Counted from the first letter of the stretch, positions 1-5,209 are shown. The stretch: 5,278 bases of DNA from JAZQLP01 sp045629205 (GCA_045629205.1 JAZQQT010000044.1:1-5278), one strand, 5' to 3'. Program-made: numbers and translations. The notes: generated from the sequence alone by a model not told the origin.

Positions 1-265
1 CTGATTCTTCCGCATAGATTTCTGTGGCTTTTATATGTATCTTCGTCTATGCTTTTTGTATTGAACAGTAGTTTCAACCAACCCTCTGTTTCATTACATT
101 CTTTTGCTGCAATTTCAAATTTAGAAAGCATATCCGATTTGCTTTGCCCGTAATTTGCTTCCCGTATATTGGCATAAACGCTACTTGAGCTTTGACATTG
201 CGGCAAAGCATTTCTATATCTGTTGCAAGCCGCTCGGAATATTCGAGCAAATAGTTTTTTGCCAT
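1..265 (-). pseudogene. Broken S23-type four-helix-bundle protein gene (partial at left edge)
   Basis: Remnant of a small helical protein of the four-helix-bundle / 23S rRNA-intervening-sequence (S23) family. The ATG at 265-263 has a fair ribosome site (AAAGGG, 7 nt upstream, complement of 273-278) and a possible -10, TATGAT, at complement 292-297. The first 25 codons give a typical family N-terminus (MAKNYLLEYSERLATDIEML). Near 184-193 the family sequence moves to another frame: from about position 188 down to base 1 that frame reads SSSVYANIREANYGQSK, then SDMLSKFEIAAKECNETEGW, then LKLLFNTKSIDEDTYKSHRN, the conserved helix 2-3 region, and runs off the window. Compared with remembered relatives, about 11 residues are missing between NVK and SSSVYANI. 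A deletion of roughly 31-34 bp that also shifted the frame fits best. The original frame stops near 74. Family assignment is strong. Function is unknown in general; the avd proteins of diversity-generating retroelements are structural relatives. Confidence 0.82.
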
Positions 266-304
266 AAAAACACCCTTTTCAAAAATATATTATCATACTT
301 CTGT

Positions 305-327
305 AAAAAAATCAAGGCGAAGCCTTG
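305..327 (-). terminator. Short intrinsic terminator formed by the last array hairpin
   Basis: On the minus strand CAAGGC-TTC-GCCTTG (327-313) forms a perfect 6-bp stem with a 3-nt loop. One A and then seven T's (311-305) follow. This has the form of a rho-independent terminator, though the stem is short. It would end transcription from the tRNA pair and insulate the broken S23 gene, whose start codon lies 39 nt further on. Confidence 0.5.
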
Positions 328-398
328 TATAACATCCGTTTCGCAAGAAACGGTATATCATCAATTCCGCAAGGAATTGTATCTCATCAAGCGGCTTG
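313..398. repeat. Tandem hairpin array with GTATATCATC-type linkers
   Basis: Plus-strand units are CAAGGC-GAA-GCCTTG (313-327), CCGTTTC-GCAA-GAAACGG (336-353), CAATTCC-GCAA-GGAATTG (362-379) and a degenerate CAAG-CGG-CTTG (388-398). The stems differ in sequence but each is self-complementary, while the linkers are near-identical: GTATAACATC, GTATATCATC, GTATCTCATC. Two loops are GCAA, a GNRA tetraloop, so plus-strand RNA is the likelier structured form. Conserved linkers joining self-complementary but unrelated stems point to a repeat class kept at the level of structure. From memory, similar hairpin strings occur in clostridial genomes next to S23-type genes, as here. It is not a CRISPR: the units are palindromic and far too short. 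Confidence 0.75.
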
Positions 399-402
399 GA
401 TA

Positions 403-445
403 AACAAAGAACACACTTTTGATAAACAAAAGTGTGTTCTTTGTT
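403..445 (-). terminator. 19-bp perfect hairpin directly after tRNA-Tyr
   Basis: Bases 403-421 and 427-445 are perfect reverse complements with a 5-nt loop (ATAAA on the plus strand). The outermost base pair uses the last A of the tRNA-Tyr CCA end, so the hairpin starts exactly where the tRNA stops. Position suggests a 3' terminator or processing signal for the tRNA transcript. However, the stem is AT-rich and on the minus strand only TTTA follows it, so termination may be weak and completed by the downstream hairpin with seven T's. Confidence 0.55.
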
Positions 446-530
446 GGTGGGGGAAGGTGGATTCGGACCACCGAAGCTGAAAAGCAGCAGATTTACAGTC
501 TGTCCCCTTTGGCCACTCGGGAATTCCCCC
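445..530 (-). tRNA. tRNA-Tyr (anticodon GUA)
   Basis: The minus strand folds as a class II tRNA. The 7-bp acceptor stem is GGGGGAA/TTCCCCC, and a long variable arm (CTGCTTTTCAGCTTCGG) is present, as expected for bacterial tRNA-Tyr. The T-arm is TGGTCCGAATCCACC. The anticodon loop CTGTAAA has anticodon GTA (complement of 494-496). Discriminator A and CCA are encoded in the DNA. Length is 86 nt with CCA. It is co-transcribed behind tRNA-Thr with 5 nt between them and needs RNase cleavage to separate. Confidence 0.96.
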
Positions 531-535
531 ATTTA

Positions 536-610
536 TGGAGCTGGTGAACGGAGTCGAACCATCAACCTGCTGATTACAAATCAGCTGCTCTGCCATTGAG
601 CCACACCAGC
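536..610 (-). tRNA. tRNA-Thr (anticodon UGU)
   Basis: A 75-nt minus-strand cloverleaf. The acceptor stem is GCTGGTG/CACCAGC, the D-stem GCTC/GAGC and the anticodon stem GCTGA/TCAGC. The loop TTTGTAA has anticodon TGT (complement of 576-578), the T-loop is TTCGACT, the discriminator is T and CCA is encoded. It is the first gene after the promoter at 662-690, and tRNA-Tyr follows. The Thr(UGU)-Tyr(GUA) order is also that of the E. coli thrU-tyrU-glyT-thrT-tufB operon, but no Gly or second Thr tRNA follows here. Confidence 0.96.
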
Positions 611-661
611 ATTTTATGTTGACAGCAGATAACTCCTCTGCCAAACTTGTTAAGCCTGCAT

Positions 662-690
662 ATTTTATCACATTATCCGTCCGATTGCAA
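662..690 (-). promoter_or_regulatory. Sigma-A promoter of the tRNA-Thr/tRNA-Tyr transcript
   Basis: On the minus strand, -35 TTGCAA (690-685), a 17-bp spacer and -10 TAAAAT (667-662). Transcription would start about 45 nt before the tRNA-Thr 5' end. Spacing is ideal and both boxes are near consensus (4/6 and 5/6). Confidence 0.65.
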
Positions 691-743
691 TAGGCAAATA
701 TTAAAAAAATGAAAACTATATTCAAAAATTTAACGCTTACCGG

Positions 744-792
744 GTAATATCTATATTGGGGAATAAACCTCTTGACATAAAACAGATATTAC
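744..792. promoter_or_regulatory. Possible operator: 9-bp inverted half-sites around the operon promoter
   Basis: GTAATATCT (744-752) and its exact reverse complement AGATATTAC (784-792) lie with centres 40 bp apart, close to four helical turns. The right copy sits inside the spacer between the -35 and -10 boxes of the promoter at 772-800, where a bound protein would block RNA polymerase. No regulator gene is in the window. In AT-rich DNA a 9-bp match can arise by chance, so this is only a candidate. Confidence 0.3.
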
Positions 793-800
793 TTTATAAT
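772..800 (+). promoter_or_regulatory. Consensus sigma-A promoter of the three-gene envelope operon
   Basis: TTGACA (772-777), 17-bp spacer, TATAAT (795-800): both boxes match the consensus exactly. Start of transcription is expected near 807, leaving a leader of about 30 nt before the ATG at 836. It runs divergently from the tRNA promoter about 80 bp away. Confidence 0.88.
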
Positions 801-835
801 CAAAAAAGGATTATTTGCAAAAAAGAGGGTGCGGT

Positions 836-1663
836 ATGACGGATGATAACGAAAAATGTTTACACCCGATTAACGAAAGTGTTTGCGATAAAGAAGTCAG
901 TCTCGGGAACGCAAAGATAAAATGTATTTCCGGACGTAAGGCAAAAGATATTTTTAAGTCGGGAAATGCCGTTATTATCGGAGAAATCACGGGAAAAGCC
1001 GAAGCAGACGACAAAATCGTCAATCAGTTGTCGATAGGCAGGCACGGATTTGACGTTGCGGCGCACCGGAATCATAACCGGGTTCTATATGCGAATCAAG
1101 GGTATATTCAGGTAGATGACAATGAATACATTGCCGTCCTTTCGAGCCGGATTCCCTTTTTTGCCGTTCTGCTCCTCCTGCTTCTGTGCCTCGGAATAAT
1201 CGTGACCGCTTTACTGAATCTGCCGAAGCAAAAGGTGATAGAGCCGTATAATCGGCTTCCCGAAAAAGAGGTGAACGCCGAAAAAACAGGAGACGAAGGA
1301 AAAGCGGACACACCGAAAGACGGGAAAAACAGCGTATCGATGATTTATTCTCTCGATGCAAAGCTTATACTTGCAACGGGAGAAATAGAAATCAATTTCA
1401 GAAATCCGTCTTCGTCAACCCAGGCGGTTTGCCTGATTCTCGGTGTTATAGATGAAAACGGAGAGGAAATCGAAATCGCAAGAAGCGGAGCGATAAATCC
1501 GGGATATACCCTTAATAAGATGACGTTTAATAACGAAGCAACGCTTTATCAGGGCATTTACAAGGCTTTTTTCTCGGTCCCGTTTTATAATTACGAAACA
1601 GGCGAGCGTTCGGCGGTGGCATACACAATAGAAGACGTAACGCTGACAGTTATGGCTTCTTAA
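836..1663 (+). CDS. Bitopic membrane protein with C-terminal extracellular beta-rich domain, function unknown
   Basis: 275 aa. The ATG at 836 is chosen because GAGGG sits 6 nt upstream; an in-frame TTG at 815 would place that ribosome site inside the gene. Residues 1-105 form a soluble, charged N-terminal domain without signal peptide, containing a GRHGFDVAAHRNHNRVLYAN stretch (68-87) and IQVDDNEYIAVL just before the membrane. One strongly hydrophobic helix spans about 106-128 (VLLLLLLCLGIIV). A charged flexible linker (131-165) follows, then a beta-rich domain (about 167-275) with NFRNPSSS, ENGEEIE and INPGYTLNKMTF. That last domain resembles the outer part of the 164-aa protein at 2288-2782 (GNEIDLYYTNKSA, DTDGNIIYESGLLNPGEY), so the C-terminus is probably outside and the N-terminus inside. 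First gene of the operon; the next starts 34 nt later. I do not recognise a named family. It could be a structural anchor or a signalling protein. Confidence 0.85.
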   Translation: MTDDNEKCLHPINESVCDKEVSLGNAKIKCISGRKAKDIFKSGNAVIIGEITGKAEADDKIVNQLSIGRHGFDVAAHRNHNRVLYANQGYIQVDDNEYIAVLSSRIPFFAVLLLLLLCLGIIVTALLNLPKQKVIEPYNRLPEKEVNAEKTGDEGKADTPKDGKNSVSMIYSLDAKLILATGEIEINFRNPSSSTQAVCLILGVIDENGEEIEIARSGAINPGYTLNKMTFNNEATLYQGIYKAFFSVPFYNYETGERSAVAYTIEDVTLTVMAS

Positions 1664-1697
1664 CTCAGTCCAATATTTTATATATAGGAGTTTAATA

Positions 1698-2273
1698 ATG
1701 AAAAAATCTCTATTTATCACTATCGCAATACTGGTAATCGCTTCCGTTCTTTGTTTTGCGGCATTTGCTAACGAAGAAAAGGATATTTCAAGCATAGCTT
1801 CCAATTCAAACAGCGCTTCAATTGATGTTTACGCAAAGAACACAACAGAAGCTGTTTATTTTATTACCGTTGATTTTGATGACATGTACTTCGAATACAG
1901 TTGTAATTTGGATCCAGAAGCAGAAAGTGGCGAATCTATCCTATCAGAGACTTGGTCCTCAGAGGATAATAAAATTATTGTGACTAACAAGTCTAATGTT
2001 TCTGTAAATATTCTTTTTAATTTTGAACTGGCAGAAAATATTGACAGTGATATTACCGCAACATTCATAAAGGGCGAAGAAGCAGATGATGGCTATATTG
2101 CAACAACTAATACATATGGTAACAGCGGAGCTGTCCTTAAAAGATACAGCGAAAATACAGAAGATTGTAAATTATGTGCCTTGCTCAATTTGTCTGGAAA
2201 TGCAGATGAATTAGACACAAAAAATGAAACAAAAATCGGAACTGTTACAGTAACTGCTTCTGCTGTTGAATAA
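1698..2273 (+). CDS. Secreted beta-rich envelope protein, function unknown
   Basis: 191 aa, with a textbook ribosome site (AGGAG 1686-1690, 7 nt spacing). Residues 1-24 are a Sec signal peptide: MKK, a hydrophobic core and AFA before a likely cut at 24/25. There is no lipobox, second membrane helix or sorting motif, so the mature protein is released or held by partners. The mature part has strand-like segments: YFITVDFDDMYFEYS (54-68), W86, NKIIVTNKSNVSVNILFNF (91-109) and GTVTVTASAV near the end. From memory this matches a recurrent clostridial secreted beta-domain with a Y-x-V-x-[IV]-x-W-G-x-M-x-F-x-Y core and VTNxSN motif; here F replaces the usual W and D the usual G. Cysteines at 69, 157 and 160 could form a disulfide. 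It lies between two membrane-anchored proteins, suggesting a secreted subunit they hold. It is clearly AT-richer and CpG-poorer than both neighbours. Confidence 0.86.
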   Translation: MKKSLFITIAILVIASVLCFAAFANEEKDISSIASNSNSASIDVYAKNTTEAVYFITVDFDDMYFEYSCNLDPEAESGESILSETWSSEDNKIIVTNKSNVSVNILFNFELAENIDSDITATFIKGEEADDGYIATTNTYGNSGAVLKRYSENTEDCKLCALLNLSGNADELDTKNETKIGTVTVTASAVE

Positions 2274-2287
2274 CAAAAATATTAAAA

Positions 2288-2782
2288 ATGTTCTCAAAGT
2301 CGCAAAAAACAATTATTATACCGTTAATCATATTGATCATTGTCGCTCTCGCGCTGCTTATCGTCTTGCGCATAACAAGAAAAAATCCCGTTATCGCGGA
2401 TTTCGTTCCCCCGTTGCATGAAGACAACGCAATCGCGGGAGAGCCGAAAGATATTCCGGACAATGCGGCATACGGAAACATAAATATTTCCGATGTATTC
2501 TCCGTTTCGATGTGCGCCTTTCCGTCATTACACGGAAACGAGATTGATTTATATTACACAAATAAGTCTGCGGCGGATATTTCAACGCGATTTATCGTGT
2601 TTGACACCGATGGAAATATCATATACGAAAGCGGATTGCTGAATCCCGGCGAATATCTGAAATCGGTCACACTGCTGACCGTTCCGGAAGATAAAAAAGC
2701 AAAAATAAAAATGCTATCGTTTTATCCGGATACATGGGAAAGCGCCGGAAGCGCAGAAGCCACGGTAACATTCGGCAGCTGA
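2288..2782 (+). CDS. Membrane-anchored extracellular beta-rich protein, function unknown
   Basis: 164 aa. A short basic N-terminus (MFSKSQK) is followed by one membrane helix at about 9-28 (IIIPLIILIIVALALLIV) and then RITRK, so it is an uncleaved anchor or signal. An acidic/proline linker covers about 33-65. A beta-rich domain at about 69-164 has EIDLYYTNKSA (85-95), FDTDGNIIYESGLLNPGEYL (105-124) and YPDTWESAGSAEATVTF. Strand order and the NPG turn match residues 167-275 of the operon's first protein, so the two are probably paralogous domains. It starts 14 nt after the preceding stop with no Shine-Dalgarno (intergenic CAAAAATATTAAAA), so translational coupling or unstructured-leader initiation is likely. 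The start is supported because the membrane helix begins right after it. Last gene before the terminator at 2816. I recognise no named function. Confidence 0.83.
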   Translation: MFSKSQKTIIIPLIILIIVALALLIVLRITRKNPVIADFVPPLHEDNAIAGEPKDIPDNAAYGNINISDVFSVSMCAFPSLHGNEIDLYYTNKSAADISTRFIVFDTDGNIIYESGLLNPGEYLKSVTLLTVPEDKKAKIKMLSFYPDTWESAGSAEATVTFGS

Positions 2783-2815
2783 AGCGACTGTATTTTAGCG
2801 TAAAAACAAATCTTC

Positions 2816-2842
2816 GGCAGGGATTTTTCCCTGCCCGTTTTT
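2816..2842 (+). terminator. Intrinsic terminator of the three-gene operon
   Basis: GGCAGGGA (2816-2823), a 4-T loop and TCCCTGCC (2828-2835) form an 8-bp GC-rich stem, followed by CG and five T's (2838-2842). It lies 33 nt after the last stop codon. It ends the operon just before the next promoter, so the lipoprotein gene is a separate unit. Confidence 0.9.
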
Positions 2843-2843
2843 A

Positions 2844-2872
2844 TTGACGAGGCACTTTTTCTGTGGTATAAT
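2844..2872 (+). promoter_or_regulatory. Extended -10 sigma-A promoter of the beta-helix lipoprotein gene
   Basis: TTGACG (2844-2849), 17-bp spacer, TATAAT (2867-2872), with TG at 2864-2865 giving an extended -10. The -35 box starts two bases after the T-tract of the preceding terminator. The start of transcription should be near 2879, leaving a very AT-rich leader of about 60 nt. Confidence 0.87.
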
Positions 2873-2882
2873 TCCGGAAACT

Positions 2883-2900
2883 ATTATATTATATTATATT
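2883..2900. repeat. ATTAT pentanucleotide tandem repeat in the leader
   Basis: Three full copies of ATTAT (2883-2897) plus a partial copy lie in the untranslated leader of the lipoprotein gene, right after its transcription start. Such a short tract could vary in copy number by slippage or act as an unstructured AT-rich translation enhancer; no effect can be shown from sequence alone. Confidence 0.5.
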
Positions 2901-2937
2901 TTATCATTACCGTATTTTATTAAAATCAGAGAAAAAT

Positions 2938-5133
2938 ATGAAGAGATTTTTTGCTTTATTCATTGCCGCAACACTGTTTTTATGTATGTTTACCGCATGC
3001 AACAAAGATGATAATCCCGATCATCCCGAAGAAGAAGTCAAATACGGAAAAGTCATTCATGTTGCGACAAACGGAAGCGACGAAAACGACGGTTCCGAAA
3101 AATCGCCCGTCGCTACGATTTACGGAGCGGTTAAAAAGCTCGGAGAATACAAATCCGCAAACGGTCTACCCGAGGGCGGAATCAAAATCGAGTTTGCCGA
3201 AGGAATATATTCATTCCTTGAAACAGTCGAATTAACGGAAGAACTGGGCGGAGAAGACGGAAAACCAATCGTTTTTGCCGCGGCTGACGGCGCGAATGTC
3301 GTTTTTGACGGTGGTATCGTTCTTAACAACGAAGATTTCAAACCCGTAACGGACGAAGACGTTCTCGCAATTCTGAAAACCGACGACGCTCGCTCCAATG
3401 TTCTCTGTCTTGATTTGTCAAAATCCGAATATTCGGTCCTTTTTAACGAAGGATATAAAAGCTTTTTGCAGACACTATCCTCCGACGGTGATATACAGAC
3501 AATCGCAAGATGGCCGAACTACGATGAGTATCAAAGAGCGGAAATAATCGAAAACGAGGGCGATTATTCCGTAATCGCCATAACGGAAGAACAGGTCGCG
3601 AACTGGTCTGCGTCTCCGACTCTCGCTTGGCTCGGTTACGGAAGATATGACTGGAGTGAGTCACGTATTTCCCGGGATATAACATTTGATGCCGAAAGAA
3701 ATGCCATCTGCATACCGAATAATCTTGTTTCTTATCAGCCGGTTGAAAACAATATGCCCTTTTTTGTTTACGATCTTCTTTGCGAACTCGACGAACCCGG
3801 AGAATACTATCGCGACAACGAAAACAAGCTGCTGTATTACTGGCCGTCAAAAGACCTTGCAAAAACAAAACTGTCCATAAGTGCGAATCCGTCTTTCGGA
3901 TTTGATATTAAAAATGCAAAATACATTACCATCAAAGGTATAACCTTCGAAAACTACTGCGAAACTCCGATTAAAGGAAAAACAGATCATCTCTCGCTTC
4001 TCGACTGCACAATCAGCTGCTGCGGTGACTATGCCATTGAAATAAACGGAAACAACAACACCTTTGACGGCAACACGTTATACGACCTGGCACTCGGAGG
4101 GCTTTATTTATCCGGCGGAGATGCGGGAACACTCGAAATGAGCAACACGTCTGTTACAAACAATCACATTTATCATTTCGGTCTGGTCGGAAGAACATAT
4201 AAACCTGCAATCGATATCAACGGAACAGGCTTCTATATTGCACATAATGAGATACACGATGCACCGCATAATGCAATAAACGGCACAATATCACAGACGA
4301 TCATAGAATATAATGAAATCTACGACGTAGTAAAATGTTCATCCGACGCAGGAGCCATTTATTCCGGCAGGAACTGGAAAGAAAAAGGAACAGTTATTCG
4401 ATATAATTATTTCCACGATATTCAGGATGAGCTTTTCGAAGGATATCCTTTGGCTGTTTATTATGACGACTCTCTTGCGATGCAGGAATGCTATTGCAAT
4501 ATCTTTGTAAACATCGCAGGGAATGCCATAGGAGCGAGCGGCAGGAACATAAACGCATATAACAATGTTTGTGTTAACACCGGCGGGGGAATATGCATAG
4601 ACGGACGAGGTTACAAATGGTCTCATTCAGACGCAAGTTATTCCGACGGGGGCCTTTGGGCCGGCATAGTTGCGGAAAAATATCTTACGGTTCTATGGAG
4701 ATACTCAACACCCGAACTTGTTTCGCCACTCGAAATGAGAACAACAGAGGAATCCGAATATCTCACGGGGCTTGTGGGAGATATGCTTGATTCACCGGCA
4801 CCGCCGACATACTGTAATATCGTCGGTAACATCGGATGTAACAGCGGAAATGTTGAGGGAAATATGTTCTCCTTTAACGGAAACCGCTATTTCAGAGCAA
4901 ACGGACTCGGCGGATACAAAACTCCGGCAGACGGTGAAGATGATCCTGTTTTGGTCGAACCGGTTTACATCTTCGGAACCGTATGTGACAATCTTGATTA
5001 TACAGAAAATCCCGAAGACGTTTTTGCAGATCCCGAAAACGGCAATTTCTTTTTAAAAGAAGATTCCAAAGTTTACAGAGATATCGTCGGTTTTGAAAAA
5101 TGGGATTACAGCCTTATAGGAATTCAAAAATAA
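2938..5133 (+). CDS. Surface lipoprotein with right-handed parallel beta-helix, GH141-like putative glycoside hydrolase
   Basis: 731 aa. A lipoprotein signal peptide (1-20) ends in FTAC, putting the lipidated Cys at 21; the phenylalanine at -3 is slightly off consensus. An acidic tether (22-34) follows. Residues 40-68 (VIHVATNGSDENDGSEKSPV) match the N-terminal start of DUF1565-type beta-helix enzymes. RWPNYDEY (191-198) and GEYYRDNENKLLYYWP (288-303) are landmarks of the GH141-like family. Helix coils with N-rich turns run from about 320 to 560: DYAIEINGNNNTFDGNTLYD, NNHIYHFG, IAHNEIHDAPHNAI, IEYNEIYDV, IRYNYFHDI, YNNVCVNTGG. Conserved acidic stretches SSDAGAIYSGRNW (468-480) and YYDDS (508-512) are candidate active-site positions, not proven. 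The C-terminal part closes as in the family (FADPENGNFFLKEDS). Length fits. Known GH141 members include B. thetaiotaomicron BT1002 (fucosidase on rhamnogalacturonan II) and a xylanase, so the substrate is open. The ribosome site is weak (AGAG, 6 nt upstream). Single-gene unit. Confidence 0.9.
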   Translation: MKRFFALFIAATLFLCMFTACNKDDNPDHPEEEVKYGKVIHVATNGSDENDGSEKSPVATIYGAVKKLGEYKSANGLPEGGIKIEFAEGIYSFLETVELTEELGGEDGKPIVFAAADGANVVFDGGIVLNNEDFKPVTDEDVLAILKTDDARSNVLCLDLSKSEYSVLFNEGYKSFLQTLSSDGDIQTIARWPNYDEYQRAEIIENEGDYSVIAITEEQVANWSASPTLAWLGYGRYDWSESRISRDITFDAERNAICIPNNLVSYQPVENNMPFFVYDLLCELDEPGEYYRDNENKLLYYWPSKDLAKTKLSISANPSFGFDIKNAKYITIKGITFENYCETPIKGKTDHLSLLDCTISCCGDYAIEINGNNNTFDGNTLYDLALGGLYLSGGDAGTLEMSNTSVTNNHIYHFGLVGRTYKPAIDINGTGFYIAHNEIHDAPHNAINGTISQTIIEYNEIYDVVKCSSDAGAIYSGRNWKEKGTVIRYNYFHDIQDELFEGYPLAVYYDDSLAMQECYCNIFVNIAGNAIGASGRNINAYNNVCVNTGGGICIDGRGYKWSHSDASYSDGGLWAGIVAEKYLTVLWRYSTPELVSPLEMRTTEESEYLTGLVGDMLDSPAPPTYCNIVGNIGCNSGNVEGNMFSFNGNRYFRANGLGGYKTPADGEDDPVLVEPVYIFGTVCDNLDYTENPEDVFADPENGNFFLKEDSKVYRDIVGFEKWDYSLIGIQK

Positions 5134-5149
5134 AGCAATTTACTACCAC

Positions 5150-5178
5150 AACAGACAGGAAAATTTCCTGTCTGTTTT
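5150..5178 (+). terminator. Intrinsic terminator of the lipoprotein gene
   Basis: ACAGACAGGA (5151-5160) pairs with TCCTGTCTGT (5166-5175), with one more A-T pair at 5150/5176 and a 5-nt loop. A short T-run (5175-5178) follows. It lies 16 nt after the stop codon. The T-run is short, so some read-through is possible. Confidence 0.82.
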
Positions 5179-5180
5179 CA

Positions 5181-5209
5181 TTGACTAATCATTATCTGTA
5201 TGCTATAAT
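5181..5209 (+). promoter_or_regulatory. Extended -10 sigma-A promoter of the gene at the right edge
   Basis: TTGACT (5181-5186), 17-bp spacer, TATAAT (5204-5209), with TG at 5201-5202 as an extended -10. It begins two bases after the T-run of the terminator, the same layout as at 2816-2872. Expected transcription start is near 5216, about 45 nt before the start codon. Confidence 0.87.

Noticed and set aside
74..265. An intact 63-aa minus-strand protein
   Set aside because: Only its first 25 residues look like a real protein; the family sequence continues in another frame, so it is the start of a broken gene.
313..398. CRISPR array
   Set aside because: The repeated parts are 10-nt linkers and the intervening parts are self-complementary hairpins; no cas genes and no 25-40 nt repeats.
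155..403. Plus-strand 82-aa open frame
   Set aside because: It is antisense to the S23 remnant and crosses the hairpin array; no ribosome site or plausible protein features.
293..725. Two minus-strand open frames (293-532 and 387-725)
   Set aside because: They read through the two tRNA genes and the hairpins, have no protein-like composition and no ribosome site; one begins at a TTG.
815..835. TTG start for the first operon gene
   Set aside because: The extra residues contain the ribosome site itself; ATG at 836 has GAGGG at correct spacing.
860..1804. Several minus-strand open frames opposite the first operon gene
   Set aside because: They are antisense shadows of a gene with a clear promoter, ribosome site and membrane-protein sequence.
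2783..2815. Small gene or RNA between the operon end and the terminator
   Set aside because: Only 33 nt, with no start codon, ribosome site or structure beyond the terminator itself.
2873..2937. Riboswitch in the lipoprotein leader
   Set aside because: The leader is about 60 nt, almost all A/T, with no conserved helix or terminator-antiterminator pair.
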